From positions 1 to 14,823 of the forward strand of contig JAODMS010000254.1 in NCBI GenBank assembly GCA_025464925.1: a stretch of DNA of 14,823 nucleotides. The letters are read 5' to 3'. This document shows positions 5,503 through 12,472 of the stretch, piece by piece. The position numbers were made by a program, and so were the translations under genes. Numbering within the stretch: the first letter of the stretch is position 1; each line of letters opens with the position of its first letter. This stretch comes from Arthrobacter sp. GTDB lineage: Bacteria; Actinomycetota; Actinomycetes; Actinomycetales; Micrococcaceae. The notes beneath the pieces are model-generated. The model saw only the letters and a program-made list of their open reading frames with translations, searched no databases and was not told the origin of the DNA.

Positions 5503-6566
5503 GTGAAAATTAACACTCTGGCCATAGCAATGAGCATGTCAGTGACCTGCGTGTCCGCCTACCAAGACGTGATGCGTATCTTCACCTGGCTGAGAAAAGA
5601 CCTGGGCTTCAAGAACCTGGCCAACCCGCACGCGCTCGATGAGCGGCATTTCCTGGCGCTGGCTGGGCACATCAGGCAAAAGCGGGAGGCCGGCGCGTTC
5701 GGCGCGTCCCATGCGGCCGGCATCGCAACCCACTGCCGCCATCTGGCGCGCTGGATCAACAAGCCCGAGCTGGTCAAGGTCTTTGGCGATGCGCTGGGCC
5801 AGCAGGCGTGCAGACGCGATCCGGTGGCCGATACCGACAAGTCCTGGGAGGCGGCCGGGGTGGACTTTCAGGCCATGGTGCTCGAGATCGCCAAAAAAGT
5901 GCACTGGGTGGCCCTGGTGCTACTGGCCCAGCAGGCGTTTGGCCTTCGCCGCATGGAGGCACTGCGGCTTCAACCCATGCGCGACCTTCACCTGATCCCG
6001 ATCCTCAGGCCTTTGCCGCCATCGAGCGGTGCGCTGCCTGGGGGCAATGTCGGACGGTTGCGCCTGGCCAGGCGCAACCGGGCCGAGCCTGGGCCAGACG
6101 ATGAGATCTACGGGGTGCAGATCGAAATCACCGACGGAAGCAAGGGTGGGCGGCCCCGGTTGTTCGAGCTGACCGATGACTGGTCGATCCGAACCGCCAA
6201 GCTACTGCGCGCGGAGGTCTACCGCAAGCACAACGGCTCCTATCTGTCGCCTTCGGACCGGACGCTCAAAGACAACTGCAACACCTATATGAAGACCCTG
6301 GCCAAGTTCGGCCTGACCAAAAAGGCGTTGGGTGTTACGGGGCATGCGCTGCGCGTCGGCTTTGCCTGTGACCAGCTGCAAAGCCGGGGCATCACGCCCA
6401 CGGTGCGCGGCAGCGACGGACAGCATGCCGATGCCCAGCACCAGAGCTGGCCTACACCGCCGTGACCGAGGCGATGGGAAACGGCCGGATTTCAGTTGTC
6501 GGTGCCTATGCCGGCGCTATCACGCCGACGAGGGCTGCGCGCAAGAAAAAAAAGGCCGAGCGCTAG
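5503..6566 (+). pseudogene. Integrase_1-type tyrosine recombinase, frameshifted C-terminus
   Basis: The open frame gives 320 residues: an N-terminal SAM-like domain (AYQDVMRIFTWLRKDLGFKN, about 19-90) and a catalytic domain with arginine-box residues R149/R150 (AFGLRRMEALRL), the conserved GSKGGRPR strand and the HxxR box H281-R284 (TGHALRVG). After DGQHADAQHQ the frame is wrong and ends at 6465. Adding one base near 6440 restores LAYTAVTEAMGNGRISVVGA and YAGAI to TAG at 6564-6566, where the Tyr of GAY is the probable nucleophile. The family usually has GHGR where this reads GNGR. The start is GTG at 5503; ATG at 5530 is an alternative. As sequenced, the product lacks the nucleophile. A proline-rich stretch at 161-205 looks unlike the family and may hide further indels. 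Confidence 0.85.
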
Positions 6567-6569
6567 GCG

Positions 6570-7127
6570 ATGTCGGAGATGCCGGCCCTCGGGATTTCAC
6601 TGCTCTGGTCGAGGCTATCGAGCAAGCCCATGAATACAGGGCGGCGACGGCGAGCCGAGCGATCAATATTAGCCTGACGGTAGGCAACTGGATTATCGGA
6701 GCCTGTATTCACCACTACGAGCTCCATGGATCTGACCGGGCCGATTATAGGGATCGCCTGCTGACCCAGCTAGCTGAGCGGCTTGGCAATGAGAAGATGA
6801 CCCGAACGCAATAGCGGGAACTGCGCAGATGCAGGGCGTTTTATTTGGCCTAACCGGCAGATTCGGGAGTCACTGTCTCCCGAATCCGTGCCTGCACTGG
6901 CCTTGGTGATTCGGGAGTCAACGTCTCCCGAAACCAGTGCTCGTACGGCAGGGGCCGCCTTGTCCTCTGTAGCTCGGCTGGTCAAGCACGGCAAATTAAA
7001 ACATGTCGGCTCGCAAAAGGGCGATCATTGGATGGTATTGAAGCGAGGAATAGAAAAGCACAATCGATCAAATGACTGTGTGTATGCGCGCACTGATTTG
7101 CCGCTTACGGAAATGCACGGCGGCTGA
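6570..7127 (+). pseudogene. DUF1016 (YhcG-type) nuclease fragment, multiply broken
   Basis: Family features are the N-terminal DUF1016 helix-rich domain: DFTALVEAIEQAHEYRAATA, then NISLTVGNWIIGACIHHYEL and DYRDRLLTQLAERLG. After TAG at 6812-6814 come RELRRCRAFYLA and, in another frame, PQIRESLSPES. A probable start ATG at 6570 (MSEMPAL) is one frame away from the main domain. At least three lesions are therefore needed. The C-terminal PD-(D/E)XK nuclease domain is absent. From about 6935 the frame instead encodes ALSSVARLVKHGKLKHVGSQ and KGDHW, which resembles the winged-helix end of RecG-like or AAA_4 ATP-binding proteins, so two gene remnants appear fused. The 178 bases that follow (7128-7305) hold no recognisable gene. 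Confidence 0.7.
6860..6934 (+). repeat. Tandem pair of hairpins in the DUF1016 remnant
   Basis: Copy one (6860-6886) is a perfect 10-bp stem, GATTCGGGAG and CTCCCGAATC, around a 7-base loop. Copy two (6908-6934) keeps an 8-bp stem (TTCGGGAG, CTCCCGAA). The copies lie 48 bases apart with 21 bases between them. Both encode versions of the motif IRESLSPE/IRESTSPE, which is conserved and often repeated in DUF1016 proteins, so coding constraint may explain part of the symmetry. Confidence 0.75.
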
Positions 7128-7305
7128 ACTGAATGACGCTTCCAGACTGGTTGCTGACGGACAGATATCAAAACTTCCGACTTCATACCTGACATTGACC
7201 TCGGCAGGTGCGGTGTCGGCAACGTGGCGCCGATTTCGATGATTGCCGTGTAGTCGCACCTCGCCAATAGCAGTCGATCTTGCCGTAAGGCATTTCGTTG
7301 TGGAT

Positions 7306-7671
7306 TTACTCTTCAAGCCACTGGATGGCTGCTGTCAAATCGCTATAGAAAACACGGTAATTTCCTTCACCAAAAGCAATACGGGAAAGGTAGGCAATAC
7401 GGCTATCAGGCACCACAATGGCCTTGCGCAGCTTTATATCGGCCAAGCTCGCCCTCAGTTCTTCTTGCAGCTTTTGCTGAGTAAGCACAAGGTCAATGTC
7501 TGGCGCTTCCATTTCCAGCGTGTCGTATAACACTTTTCCTTGTCCCGTATCCTGAACCAGCGCCAGGATTCGTTCCTGGCATTCCTTCAGAATTTCTTCG
7601 GTGGGCACGCCTCGTAACCTCGCCACGATCATGCTTCCTACCGGTTCGATCCATAGCTTTTGCTTTTCCAC
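7306..7671 (-). CDS. SpoIIAA/STAS-like small protein
   Basis: The 121-residue product (KLWIEPVGSMIVARLRGVPT, VLYDTLEMEAPDIDLVLTQQ, VFYSDLTAAIQWLEE) has the length and the C-terminal 'FYsD...AiqWLeE' ending of SpoIIAA-like (STAS-like) proteins common in proteobacteria. These proteins are thought to act as regulatory or partner-switch domains, but no specific role is known. The start is GTG at 7671, preceded by AAGGA with about 7-base spacing. The gene is complete, unlike its neighbours. Upstream, on the same strand in another frame, an open stretch ending inside this gene (LTLAHGDYAKNDVEQLRKEK) may be a remnant of an adjacent gene, but it has no clear start. The family call is by pattern and moderately sure. 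Confidence 0.65.
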   Translation of the reverse strand: MEKQKLWIEPVGSMIVARLRGVPTEEILKECQERILALVQDTGQGKVLYDTLEMEAPDIDLVLTQQKLQEELRASLADIKLRKAIVVPDSRIAYLSRIAFGEGNYRVFYSDLTAAIQWLEE

Positions 7672-7860
7672 TGTTTTTCCTTGCGCAATTGTTCGACATC
7701 GTTTTTAGCGTAATCCCCGTGTGCCAGCGTGAGCACCAGCGCTTTTAATGCATTCTGAAAGGTTTCAGCCTGCGTGCATCGAAGCGGACGGCGCTGGCAA
7801 TGGCCGAGCAAACGGAAATTTAATCGGTGACCGGGAGTCCAGCAACCAAAACTCACTTGA

Positions 7861-8661
7861 TCGCTGAACTTCCAAATATGCCAGCAGTCCGAGCATCTTG
7901 AGGTGCTGAACTCGGAGCTGGAGGGTAAGGTCTTTAAACGAACCAAGCAGCTGCACGAGTCCGTTTGGGAGCTTCAAGCGTTCTCGCACGCAGTGGCGCA
8001 TGACCTGCGCGGTCCTCTAAGCAGCATCGGCGGATTTTGCGGCATGCTCGGCAAGCCTGCCGCTGGCAGCCTCAATGACAAAGGCCATCATTACCTTGAG
8101 CGAATAAAGAGTAGCTCGAAGCAGAAGGCAGAACTGATTGAAGCGTTGCTGTCACTGACGCATTTGTCCCGAATCGATCTCAAGCATGAATAGGTCGATC
8201 TCAGCGGCCTGGCGCAGGAGGCCTTTGACGACTGCCGTGCGCGCGATCCCGGGCGCACCGTGCGTAGCGCGGTACAGGCGGGGATGCAATGGATGGGGGA
8301 TGCGCGGCTGCTTCGCCAGGTGCTGGTAAATTTGGTAGGCAATGCCTGGAAGTTTTCCGCGAATCAAGTCGATGCGGCCATCGAGGTCGGGATGACGTCG
8401 GGATCGCAGGCCCAGGCCGTGTTCTTTGTCAGGGACAATGGTGCGGGGTTCGACATGGCGTACGCCGACAAGCTGTTTGGCTCTTTCCAGCGTCTGCACA
8501 GTCCATTCGAATTTGAAGGCACTGGCATTGGCCTGGCCACGGTGCACCGGATCATTGTGCGCCACGAAGGGCGGGTCTGGGCCGAAGCGGCGCCAGAGGA
8601 GGGCGCCACCTTTTTCTTTACCCTGTGGGAGGCGGCGAGTGGCGCACAAGTCAGTCAGTGA
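7861..8661 (+). pseudogene. Sensor histidine kinase core, 5'-truncated with TAG stop
   Basis: The frame opens only after a TGA at 7858-7860. It encodes a coiled linker (LNSELEGKVFKRTKQLHESV), then the HisKA H-box AFSHAVAHDLRGPLSSIGGF with the phospho-accepting His in AHDLRGP. The HATPase_c domain follows, with N-box NLVGNAWKFS, G1-box DNGAGFDMAYADKLFGSFQR and G2-box GTGIGLATVHRIIVRHEG. One in-frame TAG at 8191-8193, just after the HisKA dimerisation helices (DLKHE), separates HisKA from the ATPase; the codon after it resumes VDLSGL as expected for relatives. No sensor domain or response regulator is in view. GTG at 7903 could start the first piece. It resembles the bacteriophytochrome/CHASE-associated class of kinases. 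Confidence 0.85.
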
Positions 8662-8813
8662 GTGGCTGCGCTGGCGCTGGCCAAGAATTTGCCCAGCAGT
8701 TTCATCCGCCTGACCTTGCCTACCATGCCCATGGTGATCACCTTCTTCTCCTGCTTAAAAATTCAGCAGGTTAGTGCAATACCGTGACCCATTTTGAATC
8801 GGCACATCGGTCT

Positions 8814-9044
8814 TCAGATGGTCAAACTTTTGGTCCGCGACAGCACTTTTTCAGAAATGAACTCATGCGCATTGCCACTTTTCTGGCCACCTTTACGTCC
8901 TGAGGTGAACTCGTGTGCATTGCCGCTTTCATACGCTGCCTTATCGCCTTGACTTGCAATTTCGCGCTGCCGCTCAACATCCATGGTCGCAAAACCACGT
9001 TCAGAAACTTGATTCATGTCCTGAATTTGATGGTTCGATGCCAT
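8814..9044 (-). CDS. KGG-repeat stress-induced protein (YciG-like)
   Basis: The 76-residue hydrophilic protein contains the KGG/stress-induced motif RGFATMDVERQREIASQGDK followed by AAYESGNAHEFTSGRKGGQK. The segment SGNAHEF occurs twice, at about 40-46 and 56-62. Relatives are small general-stress proteins (YciG, GsiB-like) of unknown biochemical action, thought to be disordered. The first KGG motif reads QGD here, so only the second (RKGG) is canonical. The ATG at 9044 has GGGAG 6-7 bases upstream and is preferred over longer in-frame extensions. The divergent 424-base intergenic region separates it from dodecin and contains a strong dyad. Its stress role matches that of the neighbouring dodecin and universal stress protein. 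Confidence 0.85.
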   Translation of the reverse strand: MASNHQIQDMNQVSERGFATMDVERQREIASQGDKAAYESGNAHEFTSGRKGGQKSGNAHEFISEKVLSRTKSLTI

Positions 9045-9135
9045 TTCTAACTCCCTTTGAAAAAACTGAACCAACTTCATGCAGCGAAAGCGAACGATGC
9101 GCCTCTTCGATCTGCACCAGGACACGGTGACAATC

Positions 9136-9163
9136 GGGACAGGTGTAGTTGGACACCTGTCCC
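9136..9163. promoter_or_regulatory. Perfect 11-bp dyad (hairpin or operator)
   Basis: The arms GGGACAGGTGT (9136-9146) and ACACCTGTCCC (9153-9163) are perfect reverse complements around a 6-base loop, AGTTGG. No T-run follows on either strand, so an intrinsic terminator is unlikely. It lies in the divergent gap, 92 bases upstream of the KGG gene start and 305 upstream of dodecin. It could be an operator or an RNA structure. Confidence 0.6.
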
Positions 9164-9207
9164 AGATGCATCACCCCCATCTCAAGAAAATTGATCCCAA
9201 ACTGACG

Positions 9208-9341
9208 TTATGTTTTTGTTGATCTTAGACGGCCTGCGAGCAGCTATTGTTTTAGATTGCAGGTCCGAACAATGGTTAACATAACGAGCATCGTGGAATA
9301 TTACCATTGGAAGCGTTGGTGCTTTCAGACAATTATGTTAA
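9208..9341. promoter_or_regulatory. Repeated TTATGTT sites upstream of dodecin
   Basis: TTATGTT occurs at 9208-9214. Its extended form TTATGTTAA is at 9333-9341, with the exact reverse complement TTAACATAA at 9276-9284. A second inverted pair, CAATGGT (9270-9276) and ACCATTG (9303-9309), is nested between them. The AT-rich gap has no gene. These could be sites for a regulator of the dodecin/Usp genes; this is inference from symmetry only. Confidence 0.3.
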
Positions 9342-9468
9342 GTATCCCCATCGCCTCGTGTTCATGAAGTCTTCCTGGCGAATCAGTCTCGTCGCTTTGT
9401 GGTTCCAGTTCAGCGCAAAGCGCGTAAGATTTTGCTCGACAGACCCATCCACTCTGGGAGCAAACGCG

Positions 9469-9675
9469 ATGAGCCACCATGTCTACAAGCAGCTCGAACT
9501 GACCGGCTCGTCCAGCGTCAGCATTGAAGAGGCCGTAAGCGCGGCCATTGCCAAGGCGCATGAGACGGTGCGCAATATCCAGTGGTTCAGCATCACCGAA
9601 ACCCGGGGCCATGTGGTCGAAGGCAAGGTGGCGCACTGGCAGGTGTCGCTCAAGATCGGATTCACACTGGAGTAG
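9469..9675 (+). CDS. Dodecin, flavin-binding
   Basis: The 68-residue protein has the full dodecin pattern: [20 protein letters not shown], a helix to [17 protein letters not shown], and [13 protein letters not shown]. Dodecins form hollow dodecamers that bind and protect riboflavin, FMN or FAD, stacked between tryptophans. W39 is the expected isoalloxazine-stacking residue and Q58 the flavin-contact glutamine. Length is normal. The ATG at 9469 is chosen because it follows GGGAG with 8-base spacing and matches the family N-terminus; the in-frame upstream extension to 9307 is not dodecin-like. The universal stress gene begins 42 bases after the stop on the same strand, so the two may be co-transcribed. 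Confidence 0.95.
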   Translation: MSHHVYKQLELTGSSSVSIEEAVSAAIAKAHETVRNIQWFSITETRGHVVEGKVAHWQVSLKIGFTLE

Positions 9676-9717
9676 CTGCCCTTCGCTAATACTTAGTAAG
9701 TTGTCAAGGGCAGCGCC

Positions 9718-10155
9718 ATGTACAAACGAATCCTGCTGGCTTACGACGGTTCGGCTCCCGGGCAGAGGGCTTTGCTCGATTGTCATGAAATTGCCCAGTG
9801 GAGCCACGCCGACCTCACGCTGATTGCCGTGATGCCGCTTCCCCTGGCCTCTGTCGGAACGGAAGGACTCGTCTATGCCGGAGCGGTGCAGGAAGGCGAA
9901 AAAGCGCGGTACCAAACCATCCTCGAGACGGGCGTGCGAAAGCTGGCCGATGCCGGCCTGCGCGTGCGCGGCGAGGTAGTGGTCGGGGATGCAGTGCGTG
10001 AGATTGCCGACTGTGCCCGCCGGATCAACGCCGACCTGATCGTGGTGGGTCACCAGCATCTGAGCAGCTGGACGGCTCGGTGGTGGCGCAGCTCCGTTTC
10101 CAAGGCCTTGATCGAGCAGGCACCCTGCAGCGTGCTGGTGGTGATCACGCAGTGA
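9718..10155 (+). CDS. Universal stress protein (UspA family)
   Basis: The 145-residue single Usp domain has the opening MYKRILLAYDGSAPGQRALL with its conserved Asp10, the strand ADLTLIAVMPL, and the ending NADLIVVGHQHLSSWTARWW then SKALIEQAPCSVLVV. The usual ATP-binding glycine pattern (G-2x-G-9x-G-S/T) is not kept: after the first Gly in VVGH the expected glycines are replaced, suggesting a UspA-type, non-ATP-binding member. The ATG at 9718 has only a weak ribosome binding site (AAGGGC). It is probably in one unit with dodecin. An imperfect dyad (CGCCATG at 10162-10168, CATGGCG at 10179-10185) follows the stop and could stop or protect the transcript. Confidence 0.93.
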   Translation: MYKRILLAYDGSAPGQRALLDCHEIAQWSHADLTLIAVMPLPLASVGTEGLVYAGAVQEGEKARYQTILETGVRKLADAGLRVRGEVVVGDAVREIADCARRINADLIVVGHQHLSSWTARWWRSSVSKALIEQAPCSVLVVITQ

Positions 10156-10836
10156 AAGGCCCGCCATGGCGTACGGCGCATGGCGTCGAGGCCTGTCAAG
10201 CCGCTTGCATTTTTAATCATCTACTCCTGCTGCTTGGTTGTCATCAAGGAGGGCCTGAACGCGCGCCGATCAACGATAACCTCACCTGCAGCACTGCGCA
10301 AAATGCAGGCAACCTTGCGAAAGCCGCGCCCTGTGTGGCTTTGGACAAGTTTGCAGCCCCTCATCAACAAAGTTATCCACTAGAAGCGCGGACAACTTCG
10401 ACAACTCAAAACGCAAGCTCGTCATGGTCAGTCCGGCCCTGGCACGCTTCTGTCTACGACCCACGGCTTGCGTAAAAACCCTGTATCGGGCAAACTACTT
10501 GACAGTAGTAAGGAAAACCCTGGTTTTTCGTCTGGTCCATCATGCAGGCCTACTGGGCTGCAAAGTGCGCGCAACTGCTCCGGCTTATAGCTTGCGTCCT
10601 GCCGCTTTAGTGGTATTGGGCCGTTTTTCTCGATACCGTTTTCTGACGACTCGCTGTGCAGTGCCACGGCCCTGGCCTAACAAGATTCCGCCAGCTAAAT
10701 GCTGGCAAGCTCGGCTCATTGGTTGATCTGAAATTCATTCCATGTTGACGCCTTCTTTTTCACTGGCATCGATTCACTCTGCCCATTCGTTGGCGCCCAC
10801 TCGATCATCGATCATCAACCCATCTCGCCTGCCCTT
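10156..10836. other. 680-base stretch without a supported gene
   Basis: Open frames on both strands have no recognisable family or ribosome binding sites. A near-consensus DnaA box (TTATCCACT) is at 10374-10382, inside the block resembling 3213-3240 in reverse orientation. A small hairpin GCCAGC/GCTGGC is at 10690-10706 (5-base loop). The bases just before 10837 are repetitive (ATCGATCATCGATCATC-like). The stretch is probably intergenic plus old debris. Confidence 0.4.
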
Positions 10837-11439
10837 ATGTTGACCTACGAACTCAGTGACCAAAGACCCGAGACCGACCTTCCTTTGAAGGGCGTGCGTC
10901 CCAACATCGTGCAGGGCATACGCGCTTGGAGCCGGCAGGAGTTGCAGGCAGCAGCTACCCTACTGGGGCATACCTTTTTGCACGCCGACCTGGGCAATGT
11001 CACCTGCAAGCAGGGCATCTTGGACCTGCTCGCCGCGCAGTGCGGCCTGCCGGGGCAGTCCCTCAAAAGCATGGAGGCGCTGGCCGGAGGGCTGACCGTG
11101 CACCTGCCCAAGCCGCAAGCCCCCCTGGGCTTTGTCGTGGTGATCGAACAGATCCCGGCGCATGCCATGTTTGACAAGGAAGAGCGCGAGCAGCTCCTGG
11201 ACATTTTTCGCGATGCCGCCGACTACTGGGCCGAACGCAAGCTGCCCTTCCGCTGTTTCTACACCTTTGCCGTCGCCCGCAAACCCGCCCCTGCACCACC
11301 AGGGCAAAAAAACCTCCCTAAACCGATCCTCATGGAGGGCGGTGAGCCCATGCCGACGGACCAACTATGCGACGTCTCGCCGCTGGCGCTGCGCATGAGC
11401 AGCCCGTTCAATGCGCATTACTGGCGCCTGGCAGCGTAA
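10837..11439 (+). CDS. Barstar-family protein, stand-alone
   Basis: The 200-residue protein resembles Burkholderiales barstar-related proteins: an N-terminal extension (GVRPNIVQGIRAWSRQELQA), the first strand and helix (HTFLHADLGNVTCKQGILDL) and LPGQSLKSMEALAGGLT at 71-87. The core strand GFVVVIEQIP (98-107), EEREQLLDIFRDAADYWAER and the last strand PFRCFYTF follow. Barstar inhibits barnase-type ribonucleases by covering the active site with an acidic helix. In that helix the usual N-W-D-A-L-W-D pattern reads S-M-E-A-L-A-G, so one acidic contact is conservatively kept (Glu80) and the second is lost (Gly84). No barnase gene is in view. About 50 residues after the barstar fold are proline-rich and unexplained. 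The ATG at 10837 has no clear ribosome binding site. Confidence 0.85.
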   Translation: MLTYELSDQRPETDLPLKGVRPNIVQGIRAWSRQELQAAATLLGHTFLHADLGNVTCKQGILDLLAAQCGLPGQSLKSMEALAGGLTVHLPKPQAPLGFVVVIEQIPAHAMFDKEEREQLLDIFRDAADYWAERKLPFRCFYTFAVARKPAPAPPGQKNLPKPILMEGGEPMPTDQLCDVSPLALRMSSPFNAHYWRLAA

Positions 11440-11589
11440 ACAAGAAAAATAGCTTTTAGCTCCTGAGGGCGATCCTGCTTCAAGGCCCGTGCTGCTTCGC
11501 CGGCAGCAGCGCTTCACTTTGGGATGGACCGGGTTGCTCCCCCGCGCCGAGTTTGTACGCCACGCGTGCTTGGGGTCCAGTGCTCAGTG

Positions 11590-11617
11590 GCCAGGGCAGC
11601 GTCAACCGCGCCCTGGC
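11590..11617. terminator. Hairpin between convergent barstar and thioredoxin genes
   Basis: The arms GCCAGGGC (11590-11597) and GCCCTGGC (11610-11617) pair perfectly, and an inner GCG/CGC adds three pairs after a single-A bulge, leaving a 5-base loop. It lies 6 bases beyond the thioredoxin stop. No T-run is present on either strand, so it may be a Rho-assisted or RNA-stabilising hairpin rather than a classic terminator. Confidence 0.4.
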
Positions 11618-11623
11618 TCAGCC

Positions 11624-11965
11624 TTACTGGGCAGCATCAATGGGATCAATAGTGGCAAGCGCCTGCGCCACGGCATTGGCGTCTGTTGGCCGCACCAAGC
11701 GGGCCACTTCCTTCCCATTGGCCAGGAAAACCAGGGTTGGCCACAGCTTGACCTGAAACGACCGGCCCAGCGCTCGGCCGCGGCCATCCTCGACCTTGAG
11801 GTGCTGGACCGCAGGATGGGCAGCCAAGGGCTTGGAAACGATAGGCGCGCTGGCCAGGCAATGGCCGCACCAATCGGTGCCGAACTCCAGCAGCGCCGCC
11901 CCGCTCAAGGCATCGATCGCGTCTCGTGAGGGCGCATCGCTGGCATAGCCAAAAGAAGAGGTCAT
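11624..11965 (-). CDS. Thioredoxin-like protein with WCGHC site
   Basis: The 113-residue thioredoxin fold starts MTSSFGYASDAPSRDAIDAL, then ALLEFGTDWCGHCLASAPIV with active-site Cys33 and Cys36, and SFQVKLWPTLVFLANGKEVA with cis-Pro76. It ends in the usual amphipathic helix. There is no signal peptide, so it should be cytoplasmic and act as a disulfide reductase. The active site is CGHC rather than the CGPC of classic thioredoxin; His at this position usually raises the redox potential (known from DsbA and PDI). The ATG at 11965 follows GGAAGGA at about 10 bases. It overlaps the start codon of a small plus-strand frame by 2 bases. Confidence 0.93.
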   Translation of the reverse strand: MTSSFGYASDAPSRDAIDALSGAALLEFGTDWCGHCLASAPIVSKPLAAHPAVQHLKVEDGRGRALGRSFQVKLWPTLVFLANGKEVARLVRPTDANAVAQALATIDPIDAAQ

Positions 11966-12089
11966 GATGGAAGATCCTTCCGTAAGTCGAAGTCAGGCGA
12001 TCCAAACACGCTGCAGCGCCTGCCAAAAATCAATGTTTCGGACATTTTGCGCCGACTGTTTTTTCGCTGAGTGGGCGCGCCCGTGCTGA
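11964..12089 (+). CDS. Possible 41-residue CXXC/CXXC zinc-ribbon-like protein
   Basis: A short frame runs from ATG ATG at 11964/11967 to TGA at 12087-12089 and reads MMEDPSVSRSQAIQTR, then CSACQKSMFRTFCADC and FFAEWARPC. The C-X2-C-X8-C-X2-C spacing would suit a small zinc knuckle. AAGAGG lies shortly before the double ATG and could serve as ribosome binding site. It starts divergently from, and overlaps by 2 bases, the thioredoxin gene, so each ribosome binding site would lie in the other gene. That makes simultaneous use awkward and keeps confidence low. No family was recognised. Confidence 0.3.
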   Translation: MMEDPSVSRSQAIQTRCSACQKSMFRTFCADCFFAEWARPC

Positions 12090-12232
12090 AGGGTTCAATT
12101 TTCAAGCAATGTGCCGATCAAGTGGTTTTCCCGTAGCCACAGCATGGTGGGGCTACGCGGTTGCGTCGCTTGGGCGCCATGGCGCTTTTTCTTGGCAATT
12201 CACTGCTTGCAATTGGCCCTAAACTGGATTCC

Positions 12233-12460
12233 ATGCGCATCGAATCCATTCCCAAATTCACAGGTCCAGCCGCCGCCATGTGGGCAGCCATTCCTGCGGA
12301 GGCCAAAAAACAATTGCTCTCAAACGTCTGGTGCGGCAATTGCCGCCACGAGGTCACTATCCGCAACTTCACCGGCGCTGTGAAGGATGGCTGCCTGCTG
12401 CTGGTCGGTCTGTGCTCAGAGTGCCATGGCGATGTGGCGCGAGTGGTCGAGGGCAATTGA
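12233..12460 (+). CDS. Small CXXC/CXXC protein, conserved hypothetical
   Basis: The 75-residue product from the ATG at 12233 reads MRIESIPKFTGPAAAMWAAI, then SNVWCGNCRHEVTI and LVGLCSECHGDVARVVEG. Two Cys-X2-Cys pairs (36/39 and 61/64) frame a beta-strand stretch, typical of a rubredoxin-like zinc ribbon. Similar small proteins with the 'C..C...v.i......g.l.l.G.C..Cg..vaR.ve' pattern are common hypothetical proteins of proteobacteria with no known function. In-frame starts further upstream exist (ATG at 12179, TTG at 12161) but add an unlikely N-terminus. The stop at 12460 overlaps the ribosome binding site of the next small frame, suggesting one transcript. Confidence 0.7.
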   Translation: MRIESIPKFTGPAAAMWAAIPAEAKKQLLSNVWCGNCRHEVTIRNFTGAVKDGCLLLVGLCSECHGDVARVVEGN

Positions 12461-12472
12461 AGGAGGCTTGGA

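Noticed and set aside
6860..6934. CRISPR-like array
   Set aside because: Only two repeat units, imperfect, within a coding remnant, with no cas genes; the repeat encodes a DUF1016 motif.
9325..10167. 280-codon minus-strand open frame
   Set aside because: Antisense to dodecin and the universal stress protein, both of which are certain.
10428..10667. 79-codon minus-strand frame in the gene-poor stretch
   Set aside because: No recognisable motif and no good ribosome binding site; it could be an old remnant but there is nothing to support it.
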